Positions 9,717 through 19,155 of a stretch of 64,000 nucleotides of DNA are shown here, piece after piece. The notes under the pieces were generated by a model. That model was not told the origin of the DNA and searched no databases. It saw nothing but the letters and a program-made list of their open reading frames with translations. Positions within the stretch are counted from its first letter, which is position 1. Every line of letters begins with the position of its first letter. Made by a program: the position numbers and the translations under genes. The stretch is from Cupriavidus sp. D39 (GTDB lineage Bacteria > Pseudomonadota > Gammaproteobacteria > Burkholderiales > Burkholderiaceae), in assembly GCF_026627925.1 (NCBI RefSeq), contig NZ_JAPNLE010000007.1, positions 620,001 through 684,000 on the forward strand. Direction: 5' to 3'.

Positions 9717-11374
9717 TCAGTCCGCGCCCGGTCGCGCCATGCCCCGCTCGATGGTGACCCGGTCGAACTCCGGCGCCGATTTCACGATCGAGCGCTCGAA
9801 TGCCTCGGCATGCTGCTGCAGGCGCTGCAGGGTCGCGGGTTCGCTCGAGGCCTTGTCGAACTTCTCTCCGGGTCCCGGCCCAGGTTGTACAGCGTTGGCT
9901 TGGCCATCCTGGCTTGCAGGCCGCCCTCCGGATTGCGTCCGCTGACGTCGTAGAAGTTCACCTTCCACTCGCCCTCGCGCCAGGCCTGCAGGCGGCCGCG
10001 GTAAAAGTAGGGCAGCACCTGGCGCGAGCTCGGCGCCTGCCCGTGCAGCGTCTTGCTCAGGTCGCTGCCGTCCACGACCGTGTCGGGCAGCCTGGCCTTG
10101 GCCAGCGCCGCGAAGGTGGGCAGGAAATCGTAGGTCGCACCGATGCCGTCCACCACCGCGGGACGGATGGTGCCCGGCCACCAAAACAGCGCCGGAACAC
10201 GCGCGCCGCCTTCGTAGGTCGATCCCTTGCCGTCGCGCAACATGCCGGCTGATCCCACGAGCTCTTCATAAAGGATCCAGGGACCGTTGTCGCTGACGAA
10301 CACGACCAGCGTATTGCTGGCATCGAGGCTGCGCCGCACGGCATCCAGTACCCGCCCCACGCTGTAGTCGAGTTCCGCGATGGCGTCTCCCACCGGGCCG
10401 CCCTTGCTGCTGCCTACGAACTCGGGTGCCGGCATATGGGGCAGGTGGGGTTTCTCGTAGCCCACCCAGGCCAGGTAGGGTTGATCGCGCTTGCTGCCGA
10501 TGAAGTCAACCACCTGGTCGGTCAGCCGCTTGTTGAAGCTGGGCTGGTCCACCGGACGCTCGACCACCTGATCACGGTAGTCCACCCGGCCGTTGGTCTC
10601 CACCCGTTCGCTAGCGATCAGCGGCGAGTTCCAGTACGCGTTCTTCGGATTGCGGAAGGCTGCGACCGCCTGCCGGTAGTACAAGGCGAACAGCTCCTTT
10701 GGCGACTCGCCCTTCGCGAAGCGCTGGCGTAGTTCCTTGATACTAACGCCGCCGGGAATCCCGGCGAAGTACGCATCGTTCGACATTGGCATGCCCCACC
10801 AGGAATCGAAGCCGTGCCGCGTCGGGTAGGCGCGCGGGGCATCGCCCAGGTGCCATTTGCCGAACAGGGCGGTGGCGTAGCCGGCATCGTGCAGCAGGCT
10901 GGCGACGGTCACCTCGCGATCGGGAAAGCCATAGGGATCGTCTTCGACCTGTACGCTGTTGAGGGCGCCATACAGGCCGGAACGGGTCTCTACCCGCCCC
11001 GTCAGCATGGCGCCGCGGCTGGGCGAACAGACCGGCGAACTGACGTAGAAGTTGGTCCAGCGCTGGCCTTCCGCCGCCATTCGGTCCAGGTTGGGCGTGC
11101 TGAACACCGGATGGCCGTAGCTGCCGAGATCTCCCCAACCAAGGTCGTCCGCGATCAGCAGGATGATGTTGGGGCGGCTGTGTGGGTTAGTGTGCCGGCC
11201 GGTATCGGGTGCCGCCTGCACTTGGGACAACGGCACGGCGAGTGCCAGGGCTGCCAGTAGCATCCTGCGCGGACGCATCGCGCCGCTCCCAGGCGCCGTC
11301 GCATGGGGGCCCGACAGTGCCATGCCTGCGCGCCCTGTCAACCTGTTCCGGATCGTGATGCAAGCCTCTTGCAT
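9717..11374 (-). CDS. Sulfatase 2 (formylglycine-type, exported), frameshifted
   Basis: This is an arylsulfatase-like S1 sulfatase of about 552 residues. After a long basic N-region comes a signal peptide (MRPRRMLLAALALAVPLSQV, then QAAPD). NIILLIADDLGWGD carries the paired metal-binding Asp residues. Cys116 in SSPVCSPSRGAMLTGR is the formylglycine position, and GKWHLG and FVSDNGPW complete the site. The start at 11374 has a strong AGGAG box. Near the 3' end the frame breaks in the CCGGG at about 9868-9872. One added base converts the C-terminus to ...LGRDPGEKFDKAS... ending at 9717. It lies 11 bp after sulfatase 3 and is periplasmic by prediction. It looks functional if the frameshift is a sequencing artefact. 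Confidence 0.88.
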
Positions 11375-11385
11375 TGTCTTTTCTC

Positions 11386-13250
11386 CTATCTCTTCGAGGT
11401 GAATCTTGCGTCGTTGCGGCTCGCGTCCTGCTTCCCTGCCGGCGATACGATCGCGCCGTCCGCATAGTCGATCGCTGCCGGCTTGAATCCGATGCGCATC
11501 GCATTGACATGCAGGATCTCTCCCGGCCTGAGCGGGATGGTCTCGCCGCCATAGACAGACCAGTTGGGTGGGACGGGGCGCATGTCGCCGATCTTGGCAA
11601 AGCCCTTGCCGAACAGCTCGCCGGCCAGGCGCTCGTAGTCCCAGCTCTGCACCACGTGGCTGGCGCCCGTGGATGGCCCAGCGGGCCGCTCGATCCAGTA
11701 GCCGATGGAGGCCCCCGGCGTGGCGCAGGCGATCTGCACGCCATCGGCCTCCCTGCGCACTTCAGGAATCGCGGTCGCGGGTGGTTCGCTGCCGCCCTGC
11801 CACATGTGCCTCAGCATCTCTCGCTCGGGAATGCCGCCCATGTCGCCGACCTTGGCCGTCCACGCCTTGAAGGCATGCCGGAGCTCTTCGATCTTGTCCC
11901 GGTACTTCGGGTCATCCGCCAGGTTGTGCTGCTCCCAGGGATCCTGTTCGGCGTCGTAGAGTTCTTCCACCGGCTTGGTCTTGAACCACGCGGCGGCCGC
12001 AGGCTCGAGCTTGCCCTCGGTATTGAGCGCCAGAAGCTCGCGCATCATCGGCAGCATCAGGCGGAATTTCAGGTTCTGGTAGTACGGCTTGTCCGGCATG
12101 TAGTTGTACAGGTAGCGGTAGCGCGCGTCGCGCACCATGCGGACCCGGTCGTACTCGGTATCCATACGGTCGCGCGCCGCAAAGACGTACTGCCGCGGCG
12201 CACCTGCCCGCTGCTCGCCCAGGAAGGCCTGGCCCTGCATATAAGCGGGAATCGGCACGCCCGCCAGGGACAGCACGGTCGGCGCGAGGTCGACCCCGCT
12301 CACCAGCTCGTCGCTGCGGCCGCCTGCGCGCATCGCGCCGGGAAAGCGCACGATGAGCGGCACGTGCGTACCCCGCTCCAGGATCTCGCGCTTCATCCAT
12401 GGCAGGTTGCCGCCGTTGTCGGCGAAGAAGAAGATGACCGTGTTGTCGTAGAGGCCGTCATCCTTGAGCATCCGGATCAACTCGCCGACCTGCCGGTCCA
12501 TCAGCTCGATATTTGTGTACATGCGGGCGACGTCGCCGCGCACGGTCGCGGTATCGGGATAGATCGGCGGCACGGCGACGTTGGCGGGATCCGCGAGCAG
12601 CGGGTCCTTGCGCAAGGCCACCATGGACTCGTGGGTCAGGAAGAAATTGAAGACGGAGAAGAAAGGCTTGCCCTTCGGGCGGTTGCGGAAGGACGCAGCC
12701 GGACCGTTCTCGTCCCAGACAGTCACCGGCGCTTCGAACTGGTAATCCTGCTTTTGGTTGTTGGTGGTGTAGTAGCCCGCCTTGCGCAGGTATTCCGGGA
12801 AGGCCTTGACCGGCTCCGGCAGCACCACCGAATAGATCGGCGGAATGCCGGGGGCTTCGACTTGGCGCCGTCGCCGGCGCTCGAGAGCTCTCCACTGAGG
12901 GTGCGCATGTGGTGTGCGCCCACCGAGGTCGGGTACATCCCGGTGATCATGGCGGCGCGTGCTGGTGCGCATACGCCAGCGGCCTGGTAGGCGTGGGTGT
13001 AGAGCACGCCTTCCCTGGCCAGTTGGTCGATGTTCGGCGTTCTGGCCTGGCTGTCGCCATAGGCGCCGATGAAGGTGGTGATGTCCTCGACCGTGATCCA
13101 GAGGATATTCGGCTTGTCTTGATGGGCTTGCGCATGGAGCAGGCCCGCCTGCAAGGCGAGCAGCAGCGCGGCGGCGCGCCGCATCCAGCGCTGCGGACCT
13201 GTCGATGCTGCGCCCGAGGACATCATGCTGTTTCTGGCATTCACTTTCAT
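11386..13250 (-). CDS. Sulfatase 3 (formylglycine-type, exported), frameshifted
   Basis: A third S1 sulfatase, about 621 residues once repaired. It starts at 13250 and has a signal peptide (MRRAAALLLALQAGLLHAQA). NILWITVEDIT holds metal-site residues, and Cys94 lies in AAGVCAPARAAMITG. The motif is CAPAR rather than CxPSR, which still fits the CxPxR rule for FGE substrates. FFFADNGGNLPWMKRE and ERGTHVPLIVRFPG are typical of heparan-N-sulfatase-like and choline-sulfatase-like branches. The frame breaks near 12861; adding one base joins ...SSAGDGAK-VEAPGIPPIYS.... A ~110-residue C-terminal extension follows the sulfatase fold (IACATPGASIGYWIERPAG onward). Its role is unknown; it may be a small beta-rich appendage. 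It sits 26 bp after the FGE gene. Confidence 0.87.
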
Positions 13251-13276
13251 GCTTCTTTCTCACCCCTGATACGTTG

Positions 13277-14566
13277 CTATCCCTTCCGATCCATTCTGCC
13301 CACAAGGCCCGCTTTACTGCCGCCGTCGGCCGGTGCATCGGCCGACGGCTTGCGCTTCTGCTGCGCCTGCCACCTATCCACGTCCATCACCAGGCGGAAG
13401 CCCAGGTGCGACATGCCGGTGTAGGGATCCGCCCCGCGCCTCGCGCTCGGGCGGTAACTCAGGCAATAGTCTTGGTTGCAGAGGAAGGAGCCGCCCCGGA
13501 TCACGCGTCTGGGCGCACGCTCGGGCACACCGGGCTCCGAGGGATCCCAGCTGTCGGCCGGCCCTTGCGGGTCGGTGTCTTCGCGGCCACTGCCCGCGAC
13601 ACGCCGGAACTGGTCGGCACGGTACCAGTCGGTCACCCATTGCCAGGCATTTCCGGTCATGTCGTACAGCCCGTAGCCGTTGGCGGGGAAGGTGCCGGCC
13701 GGGCTCGTGCCCAGCGCGCCTCCCGCCTTGGGGCTGACCACCGGGAACGGCCGCGCCTGCTGCCCCTGCCAGACGTTGGCCATCTGCCTGCCGCCAGGCG
13801 CGAACTGGTCGCCCCAGGCATACGTGGCCTGCTCCAGGCCGCCGCGCGCGGCGAGCTCCCATTCGGCCTCGGTCGGTAATCGCTTGCCAACCCACTTGGC
13901 ATAGGCCTGTGCGTCCGCATAGGACACCTGCACGACGGGATGGTCATCCTTGCCGTCGATGGAACTGCCCGGGCCCTGCGGATGGCGCCAGTCCGCGCCG
14001 GCGACAAAGCGCCACCAGCGTGAGTAATCCTGCAAGGGCACCGGCCGGTCGGTGCCGACGAAGACCATGGCGCCCGGCACCAGTGCGCTGTCGGGCGGGC
14101 GCGGCGTACCCAGCGGCACTTGCACCTTAATCGTTTCCCAATCCGGCTTCTGTTCCGCGGTAGTGACATAGCCGGTGGCCGCCACGAAGGCGCGGAACTC
14201 GGCATTGGTCACGTGGTGCCGGTCCATCCAGAATCCGTGCACGCGCACCTTGTGCGCCGGACGCTCATTGGGCTGTGCGAGTTGGTGGTCGCTGCCCATC
14301 AGGAAGGAGCCACCAGGAATCCAGGCCATGTCCTGCGGGCCTTTGACGCCATCACCGACGATGATCCGATGCGCCGAAGGCACGGCGGAATGACCATCCG
14401 CTCTCACGCAACCGATCGCGACAACGCCGATTGCCACCGGCGTGACGATGATCGCCGCGATCCAGAGTGAAGCGCGACGCAACGGCCGCTTCGCGCTTTC
14501 CGGAGTGCGTGCTACACCCGCGATCCCTGCGGTACGCAATCCGCTATGCTCTCTGGCATTCTTCAT
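13277..14566 (-). CDS. Membrane-anchored formylglycine-generating enzyme (SUMF1/FGE type)
   Basis: This 429-residue protein starts at 14566 behind a GGAGA box. It has one N-terminal membrane segment (ASLWIAAIIVTPVAIGVVAI) and then a full SUMF1/FGE sulfatase-modifying domain: MAWIPGGSFLMGSD, a GKRLPTEAEWELAARGG block, GNAWQWVTDWY and a C-terminal HLGFRLV. The two catalytic, copper-binding cysteines of true FGEs are conserved as Cys363 and Cys368 in GGSFLCNQDYC. Many SUMF1-domain proteins lack this pair. The enzyme would oxidise the active-site Cys of sulfatases 1-3 to formylglycine using oxygen. It is encoded between the porin and sulfatase 3, so it is probably their dedicated activator. A periplasm-facing anchor is unusual for this step. 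Confidence 0.87.
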   Translation of the reverse strand: MKNAREHSGLRTAGIAGVARTPESAKRPLRRASLWIAAIIVTPVAIGVVAIGCVRADGHSAVPSAHRIIVGDGVKGPQDMAWIPGGSFLMGSDHQLAQPNERPAHKVRVHGFWMDRHHVTNAEFRAFVAATGYVTTAEQKPDWETIKVQVPLGTPRPPDSALVPGAMVFVGTDRPVPLQDYSRWWRFVAGADWRHPQGPGSSIDGKDDHPVVQVSYADAQAYAKWVGKRLPTEAEWELAARGGLEQATYAWGDQFAPGGRQMANVWQGQQARPFPVVSPKAGGALGTSPAGTFPANGYGLYDMTGNAWQWVTDWYRADQFRRVAGSGREDTDPQGPADSWDPSEPGVPERAPRRVIRGGSFLCNQDYCLSYRPSARRGADPYTGMSHLGFRLVMDVDRWQAQQKRKPSADAPADGGSKAGLVGRMDRKG

Positions 14567-14618
14567 ACTAGTCTCCACTGGCCAGCCGAGATAGCGGCCA
14601 TGATGCGGCTTCACGAAA

Positions 14619-15815
14619 TTAGAACTTGTGACGGATGCCAGCCGCAATGCCTGTCTGGCTGTTCGCTCCCTCGCCAAGGAATGCACCGTTTGCGAACCCG
14701 ATTGCCGGGGAATCAAGGTTCAGTCCGGAATTCCTCGCGTAGCCAACTGTCAGATATATGTCGGTACGTTTAGAAAGCGCGTAGTCGGCGATGAAGTTCA
14801 ATTGCCACGGGTTCACCGGATTGACATCAGGCTGTGCGGAGTTGGTCTTCAACGTCTTGCGATCGTCGTAGTAGTAACCCAACGTCAGTGTCACGGCAGG
14901 CGTGGCGCTGAAATTGACGCCGGCCCACCAGAAATCATCACGCACCAAGGCGCGGCCCGTAGCGTCCTTGTTTTGTCCCCAGCGATAGCCGGCCATCCAC
15001 TTTGTCCGGCCCAGCTCATAGCTTGCGGCCAGAGCCAGCTTCTTTGACGTGCCAGTGCTTCCCGGCGTGAACGCAGGATTCCATTGATCATAGGTGGCGG
15101 CGAGGCCAAGGCCTGCTCCCAGGTACATCAGGCCAGCACCGTAGGCGGTATTGTCCTTGGCATGCCCGGGTGTTTCCCCTGCGCCTTGCCCGGCAACGGG
15201 AGTCAGGCCGAATCTGCTCAGTCCTGCCCCAAAGCTGTAGTGCGCTTTCGCCGTGAGCGGCCCTGCGACTGCGGTGTACTTCACGGCATTGTCCAGCCCT
15301 CCGCCACTGGCCGTTCCGCCAAGCAAAGCAACCGAGGGCTCGAACAAGGGGGCGAACTTGGCCGGCATGAAATTTCCCAGTGTTTCATACATGCTGGTGT
15401 TCTGCCGGCCGAGCGTGATCTCGCCAAGTCGATTGCTTTGCAGGCCAACGTACGCCTGCCTTCCGAACATGGTTCCTGCTCGCGACACTTGTCCCGTGTC
15501 GGCCCCAAAGCCGCTCTCGAGGACAAACAACGCCTTGAGGCCTGTACCCAAATCTTCTACGCCACGTATCCCCCAACGTGAGCCCGACATGCCGCCGGCC
15601 GTTTCCAGGGAGAACTTGTTGCCCCCGGGCTGTCGGGTTACAGCCCCAGTGACAGGGTTGATCACTGGCGCAATCTGCGCCTGGTGGTTGACATACTCGA
15701 CCGGCACGTCGATGACGCCATATATTGTCACGCTCGATTGGGCATAGGCCATGCCCGTGCTGCCGATAGCGAGCGTCAACGCGGCACCACTCGCAAAGTA
15801 GATCTTTCCTTTCAC
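14619..15815 (-). CDS. Gram-negative porin, Burkholderiales type
   Basis: This is a 398-residue trimeric-porin family (Porin_4) protein. It has a signal peptide (MKGKIYFASGAALTLAIGST, then AYAQSS) and the typical mature start SSVTIYGVIDV. Further family marks are the GSRWGIRGVEDLG...LFVLESGF strand, FGRQAYVGL and LGEITLGRQ of the early barrel, SKRTDIYLTVGYARN near the end and a C-terminal aromatic strand ending RHKF, read by the BAM complex. It is in the middle of the sulfatase operon, so it probably admits the sulfated substrate across the outer membrane. Selectivity cannot be read from sequence. Confidence 0.93.
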   Translation of the reverse strand: MKGKIYFASGAALTLAIGSTGMAYAQSSVTIYGVIDVPVEYVNHQAQIAPVINPVTGAVTRQPGGNKFSLETAGGMSGSRWGIRGVEDLGTGLKALFVLESGFGADTGQVSRAGTMFGRQAYVGLQSNRLGEITLGRQNTSMYETLGNFMPAKFAPLFEPSVALLGGTASGGGLDNAVKYTAVAGPLTAKAHYSFGAGLSRFGLTPVAGQGAGETPGHAKDNTAYGAGLMYLGAGLGLAATYDQWNPAFTPGSTGTSKKLALAASYELGRTKWMAGYRWGQNKDATGRALVRDDFWWAGVNFSATPAVTLTLGYYYDDRKTLKTNSAQPDVNPVNPWQLNFIADYALSKRTDIYLTVGYARNSGLNLDSPAIGFANGAFLGEGANSQTGIAAGIRHKF

Positions 15816-15944
15816 AATTCTCCTCCATCTTCTTCTTGTTTATCGTCCTTATGCAACCGCGGGACCCATACTTCGAGTCGTGCAGGGCGTAGTCTTCCCT
15901 TCACTTCGGATTCCGGCACGCAACTCGCCGCACAAGCAGCTCAG

Positions 15945-16709
15945 CTAGCTTCGATATCCCGCGTCGCTCCGATCCAGCATGCGAAGGAGCGCAGGCCAGA
16001 CAAAGGCGGAACCGAGCCCGCCGGTCTGGACTCGGATCGCATTCGATACGTCCCTGACAATATCTGCGGATACATATGTCAGTTCCCCGCCTGTCTGCGC
16101 AGCGATCTGAATCTGGCATGCGGATTCCAGGACGTACATACTCATGAATGCGTCGGCCACCGTCCCGCCGACCGTCAGCAGTCCGTGGTTACGCAGAATC
16201 AGGTGGTTGGCGGGACCCAAGTCCGTCTGCAGGCGCGGCTTCTCGGCCTCGTGCATGGCGACGCCTTCGTAGTCGTGGTAGCCAAGCGAACCGAGGATGA
16301 AGGTGGACTGCTGGCTGAGCGGCAGCAGGCCGGCCTTCTGCGCGCTCACGGCCACGCCGCAGCGCGTGTGGGTGTGCAGCACGCATCGGGCATCCTCGCG
16401 CGCCTCATGCACGGCGCTATGAATGACAAAGCCCGCCGGGTTGACCGGGTAGGGCGATTCGAGGACCTTGTTGCAACGGGCGTCGATCTTCAGCAGATTC
16501 GAAGCCGTGATCTCCTCGAACATCAGCCCATAGGGATTGATCAGGAAGTGGTCTTCCTGCCCAGGCACGCGTGCGCTGATGTGGGTGAAGACCAGGTCGG
16601 ACCAGCCGTGCCGCGCAACCAGCCGATAGCAAGCGGCGAGGTCGACGCGCAACTGCCATTCCTCGGGACTAATGCACTCCTGAATGCTTGCGCAAGGGGT
16701 AGATGTCAT
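15945..16709 (-). CDS. Class II aldolase/adducin family protein
   Basis: The protein has 254 residues from the ATG at 16709, chosen for its AGGAGA box seven bases upstream. It carries the class II aldolase/adducin domain: HGWSDLVFTHISARVPGQ, FLINPYGLMFEEITASNL, the zinc-binding VLHTHTRCG and a third ligand in LILRNHGLL. The family includes L-fuculose- and L-ribulose-phosphate enzymes, but many members act on unphosphorylated or unknown substrates. In this operon it could cleave a sugar-acid derivative made by the SDR and lactonase. However, no sugar-acid dehydratase or kinase is encoded nearby, so the step is unproven. Confidence 0.82.
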   Translation of the reverse strand: MTSTPCASIQECISPEEWQLRVDLAACYRLVARHGWSDLVFTHISARVPGQEDHFLINPYGLMFEEITASNLLKIDARCNKVLESPYPVNPAGFVIHSAVHEAREDARCVLHTHTRCGVAVSAQKAGLLPLSQQSTFILGSLGYHDYEGVAMHEAEKPRLQTDLGPANHLILRNHGLLTVGGTVADAFMSMYVLESACQIQIAAQTGGELTYVSADIVRDVSNAIRVQTGGLGSAFVWPALLRMLDRSDAGYRS

Positions 16710-16904
16710 GGTTTGTCTCCTATCAGAAATCAGGACGAAGCAATCTTGGGGTCGGGGAGCAGCGGGTCCGCCGGGAACGCGAGCCCCTCCCCCCACGACG
16801 GAGGAACCCGTGGCGCCATACTCGGGTAGCGCTGTCACTCGGAACGCTTGCTCAAGGCAGCACGCCATGTCGGGCCATGCGCCCCATCGCTGGCAATGCA
16901 CGCT

Positions 16905-19076
16905 TCAGCGTCCGAAGTCTTGGCCTTTCAGACTGGCATCCGCGTGCAAGACAAGCTCCCCTGCGGAATGCCCGAGTGCCAGGCGGTACCGGCCGGGGTC
17001 GATGCGCCAGCACGCCTGCGCAGCCTGAAAGCGCGCGAGCAGGCGCGGATCGGCGCGCACGCTGACGCGGCACGACTCGCCGGGCCGGAGGCTGACACGC
17101 TGGAATCCGAGCAGGCGCGTGCGACATTCGCCGGCCGCTTCGGTCAGGTACACCTGCGGGACATCGGCGCCCGTGCGCGTCCCCGTATTGGTCACGGTGA
17201 AGCTCGCGGTGACGGTCTCGTCCACGCTAACCTGTAGGTCAGCGTAGGCGAAGCTGGTGTAGCTCAGGCCATGGCCGAAGCTGAAGAGAGGTCGCTGGTC
17301 CGTCTTGGCGAACCAGCGGTAGCCGACTTCGGCGCCTTCGTGGTAGCGGACCTGGATGGGGGTGCCCAGTTCGACTTCGGCCCCGGGCAATGCCGGATGC
17401 GGTGTCTGCTCGAGGCTGGCGGGGAACGTGACAGGCAGGCGGCCGGACGGATTGACTTCACCCGCCAGCATTTCGGCAATGGCCTGCGCCCCAGCCTGGC
17501 CGGGAAACCAGGCCTGCACGATGGCGCGTACCTTGCCGTGCCAGGGCATCGCCACGGGATTGCCGGTCTGCAGAACCACGATAACGTTGGGGTGAGCGCT
17601 GGCAAGGGCATCAATCAATGCATCCTGGCCGAATGGCAGCGTCATGTCCGGGCTGTCGAAGCGCTCCCCCTCGTGGCGGATGGCATGCACGATCACCACG
17701 TCGGCTCGCTGCGCCAAAGCGAGCGCGCCGGCGATATGGGCCCCGCTGTCGAACTCGACCAGCGTATTCGGCAATCGCTTGCGCAGTTCCGACAATGGTG
17801 AGGGCCCGAACAAGCGCAGGGTGGTGGGTCCCAGCAAGGGATGGCTGCTCGATGGCACTTGTGCGGCGTACCCGCCCGGCGGCATGACCTGGCTCGAGCC
17901 GTCGCCGGATAGCACGCCGGTCTGCGCATAACCTCCGATAACGGCGATGCGCTGTTTGCCCGGCGCCAGCGGCAGCGCCTGCGCCTCGTTTTTCAGGAGC
18001 ACGATGCCTTGACGGGCCGCTTCCAGGGCCACGGCGTGGTGCGCGGTGAAGTCGACCGGCGCGGCAGGAGAGTGCCGGTCGATGCCGACCGCATAGTAGG
18101 AGCGAAGCATGCGCCGTACCATCTCGCTGATGCGCGCCTTTGGCACCTTGCCTTTCGCATAGGCTTGCCGGAGCGGCCCGGTGAACCACTCCTGCGCGTC
18201 CAGCTGCGCGCCCGAGTGCTGATCGAGACCATGCAAGGCGAATTCCCAGCCGTAGACAGCCAGCCAGTCTGACATTACCCAGCCCTTGAAGCCCATCGCG
18301 TCCTTTACCGTCTCCTGCAGGATGGTGCGGTTGCCGCAGGCGTACACGCCATTGATGAGGTTGTAGGCCCCCATCAGCGCGCCGGGCTCGCTCTTTTCGA
18401 TGGCGATCTGAAAGGCCAGTAGATCGCTCTCCCGATGCGCGGCAGGATCAATGATGGCGTCCAGGAAGAACTTGTTCGTTTCGGTGGCATTGAGCGAGAC
18501 ATGCTTGAGCACGGCGATCACACCCTGCTCCTGCGTACCGCAGACCATCGCTGCTCCCATCAGGCCGGAAAGCAGGGGGTCCTCGGAGATGTACTCGAAG
18601 TTCCTGCCATTGCGCACGTCGCGCACCAGATTGATGCCGCCGCCCAGCGCGACGTTGAAATCGCGCGCACGTGCTTCCTTGCCGATGAGACTGCCGACCA
18701 CTCGGACCAGCTCCGGATTGAAGCTCGCGCCAAATGCGAGGCCGGCTGGAAAGGCGGTGGCAACGTCATCCGGGCCGCCCGTGTGGCGCAGCCCGAGGCT
18801 GGCGTCCGCCAGCCTCAGCGCCGGGATGTCGAGACGCGGCACGCCGCGCGTATAGCCAGCGATGACAGGTAGCTCGGGCGGCACGCGTGGCTCGCGCGTG
18901 GACCTGCCGAATACTCGCACCATCAGGCTATATAGCATTGAGAACCGCTCATCATCCGTCATGCGCGCTTCGGTGTCGCGGGCGCGCTGGTCGGGATCCT
19001 CATGCGTGGCGGCGCGCGAATCTGCTGACAGGACAGGCGGTAGGGAATCCATGGTGGAGTGGAGACGGTCAGGCAT
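16905..19076 (-). CDS. Glycoside hydrolase family 3 (beta-glucosidase-like)
   Basis: This is a GH3 enzyme of about 723 residues. The (beta/alpha)8 domain includes FPAGLAFGASFN, the KHVSLNATETNK substrate-binding block and the nucleophile Asp270 in KGWVMSDW. The second alpha/beta domain includes GIVLLKNEAQALPL, IAVIGGYAQTG and WFPGQAGAQAIAEMLAGEVN. A C-terminal fibronectin-III-like domain follows (LFSFGHGLSYTSF, then VTNTGTRTGADVPQVYL). The start is uncertain: 19076 has an AAGG box, 19052 is an alternative. No signal peptide is seen, so it should act in the cytoplasm on glycosides imported by the GPH symporter encoded just upstream. The sugar specificity (gluco-, xylo- or other) cannot be called. 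Confidence 0.88.
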   Translation of the reverse strand: MPDRLHSTMDSLPPVLSADSRAATHEDPDQRARDTEARMTDDERFSMLYSLMVRVFGRSTREPRVPPELPVIAGYTRGVPRLDIPALRLADASLGLRHTGGPDDVATAFPAGLAFGASFNPELVRVVGSLIGKEARARDFNVALGGGINLVRDVRNGRNFEYISEDPLLSGLMGAAMVCGTQEQGVIAVLKHVSLNATETNKFFLDAIIDPAAHRESDLLAFQIAIEKSEPGALMGAYNLINGVYACGNRTILQETVKDAMGFKGWVMSDWLAVYGWEFALHGLDQHSGAQLDAQEWFTGPLRQAYAKGKVPKARISEMVRRMLRSYYAVGIDRHSPAAPVDFTAHHAVALEAARQGIVLLKNEAQALPLAPGKQRIAVIGGYAQTGVLSGDGSSQVMPPGGYAAQVPSSSHPLLGPTTLRLFGPSPLSELRKRLPNTLVEFDSGAHIAGALALAQRADVVIVHAIRHEGERFDSPDMTLPFGQDALIDALASAHPNVIVVLQTGNPVAMPWHGKVRAIVQAWFPGQAGAQAIAEMLAGEVNPSGRLPVTFPASLEQTPHPALPGAEVELGTPIQVRYHEGAEVGYRWFAKTDQRPLFSFGHGLSYTSFAYADLQVSVDETVTASFTVTNTGTRTGADVPQVYLTEAAGECRTRLLGFQRVSLRPGESCRVSVRADPRLLARFQAAQACWRIDPGRYRLALGHSAGELVLHADASLKGQDFGR

Positions 19077-19155
19077 CAGGTGTAACCTTGCTTGCAGTTG
19101 CTGCGTCGGTGGCGACGGAGGGGTTGCGGCCTGGAACGCGCCGGCAACGGTGAAA

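Noticed and set aside
11374..12990. Long plus-strand open frame (538 residues)
   Set aside because: It lies opposite sulfatase 3, whose signal peptide and active-site motifs make the minus strand the coding one.
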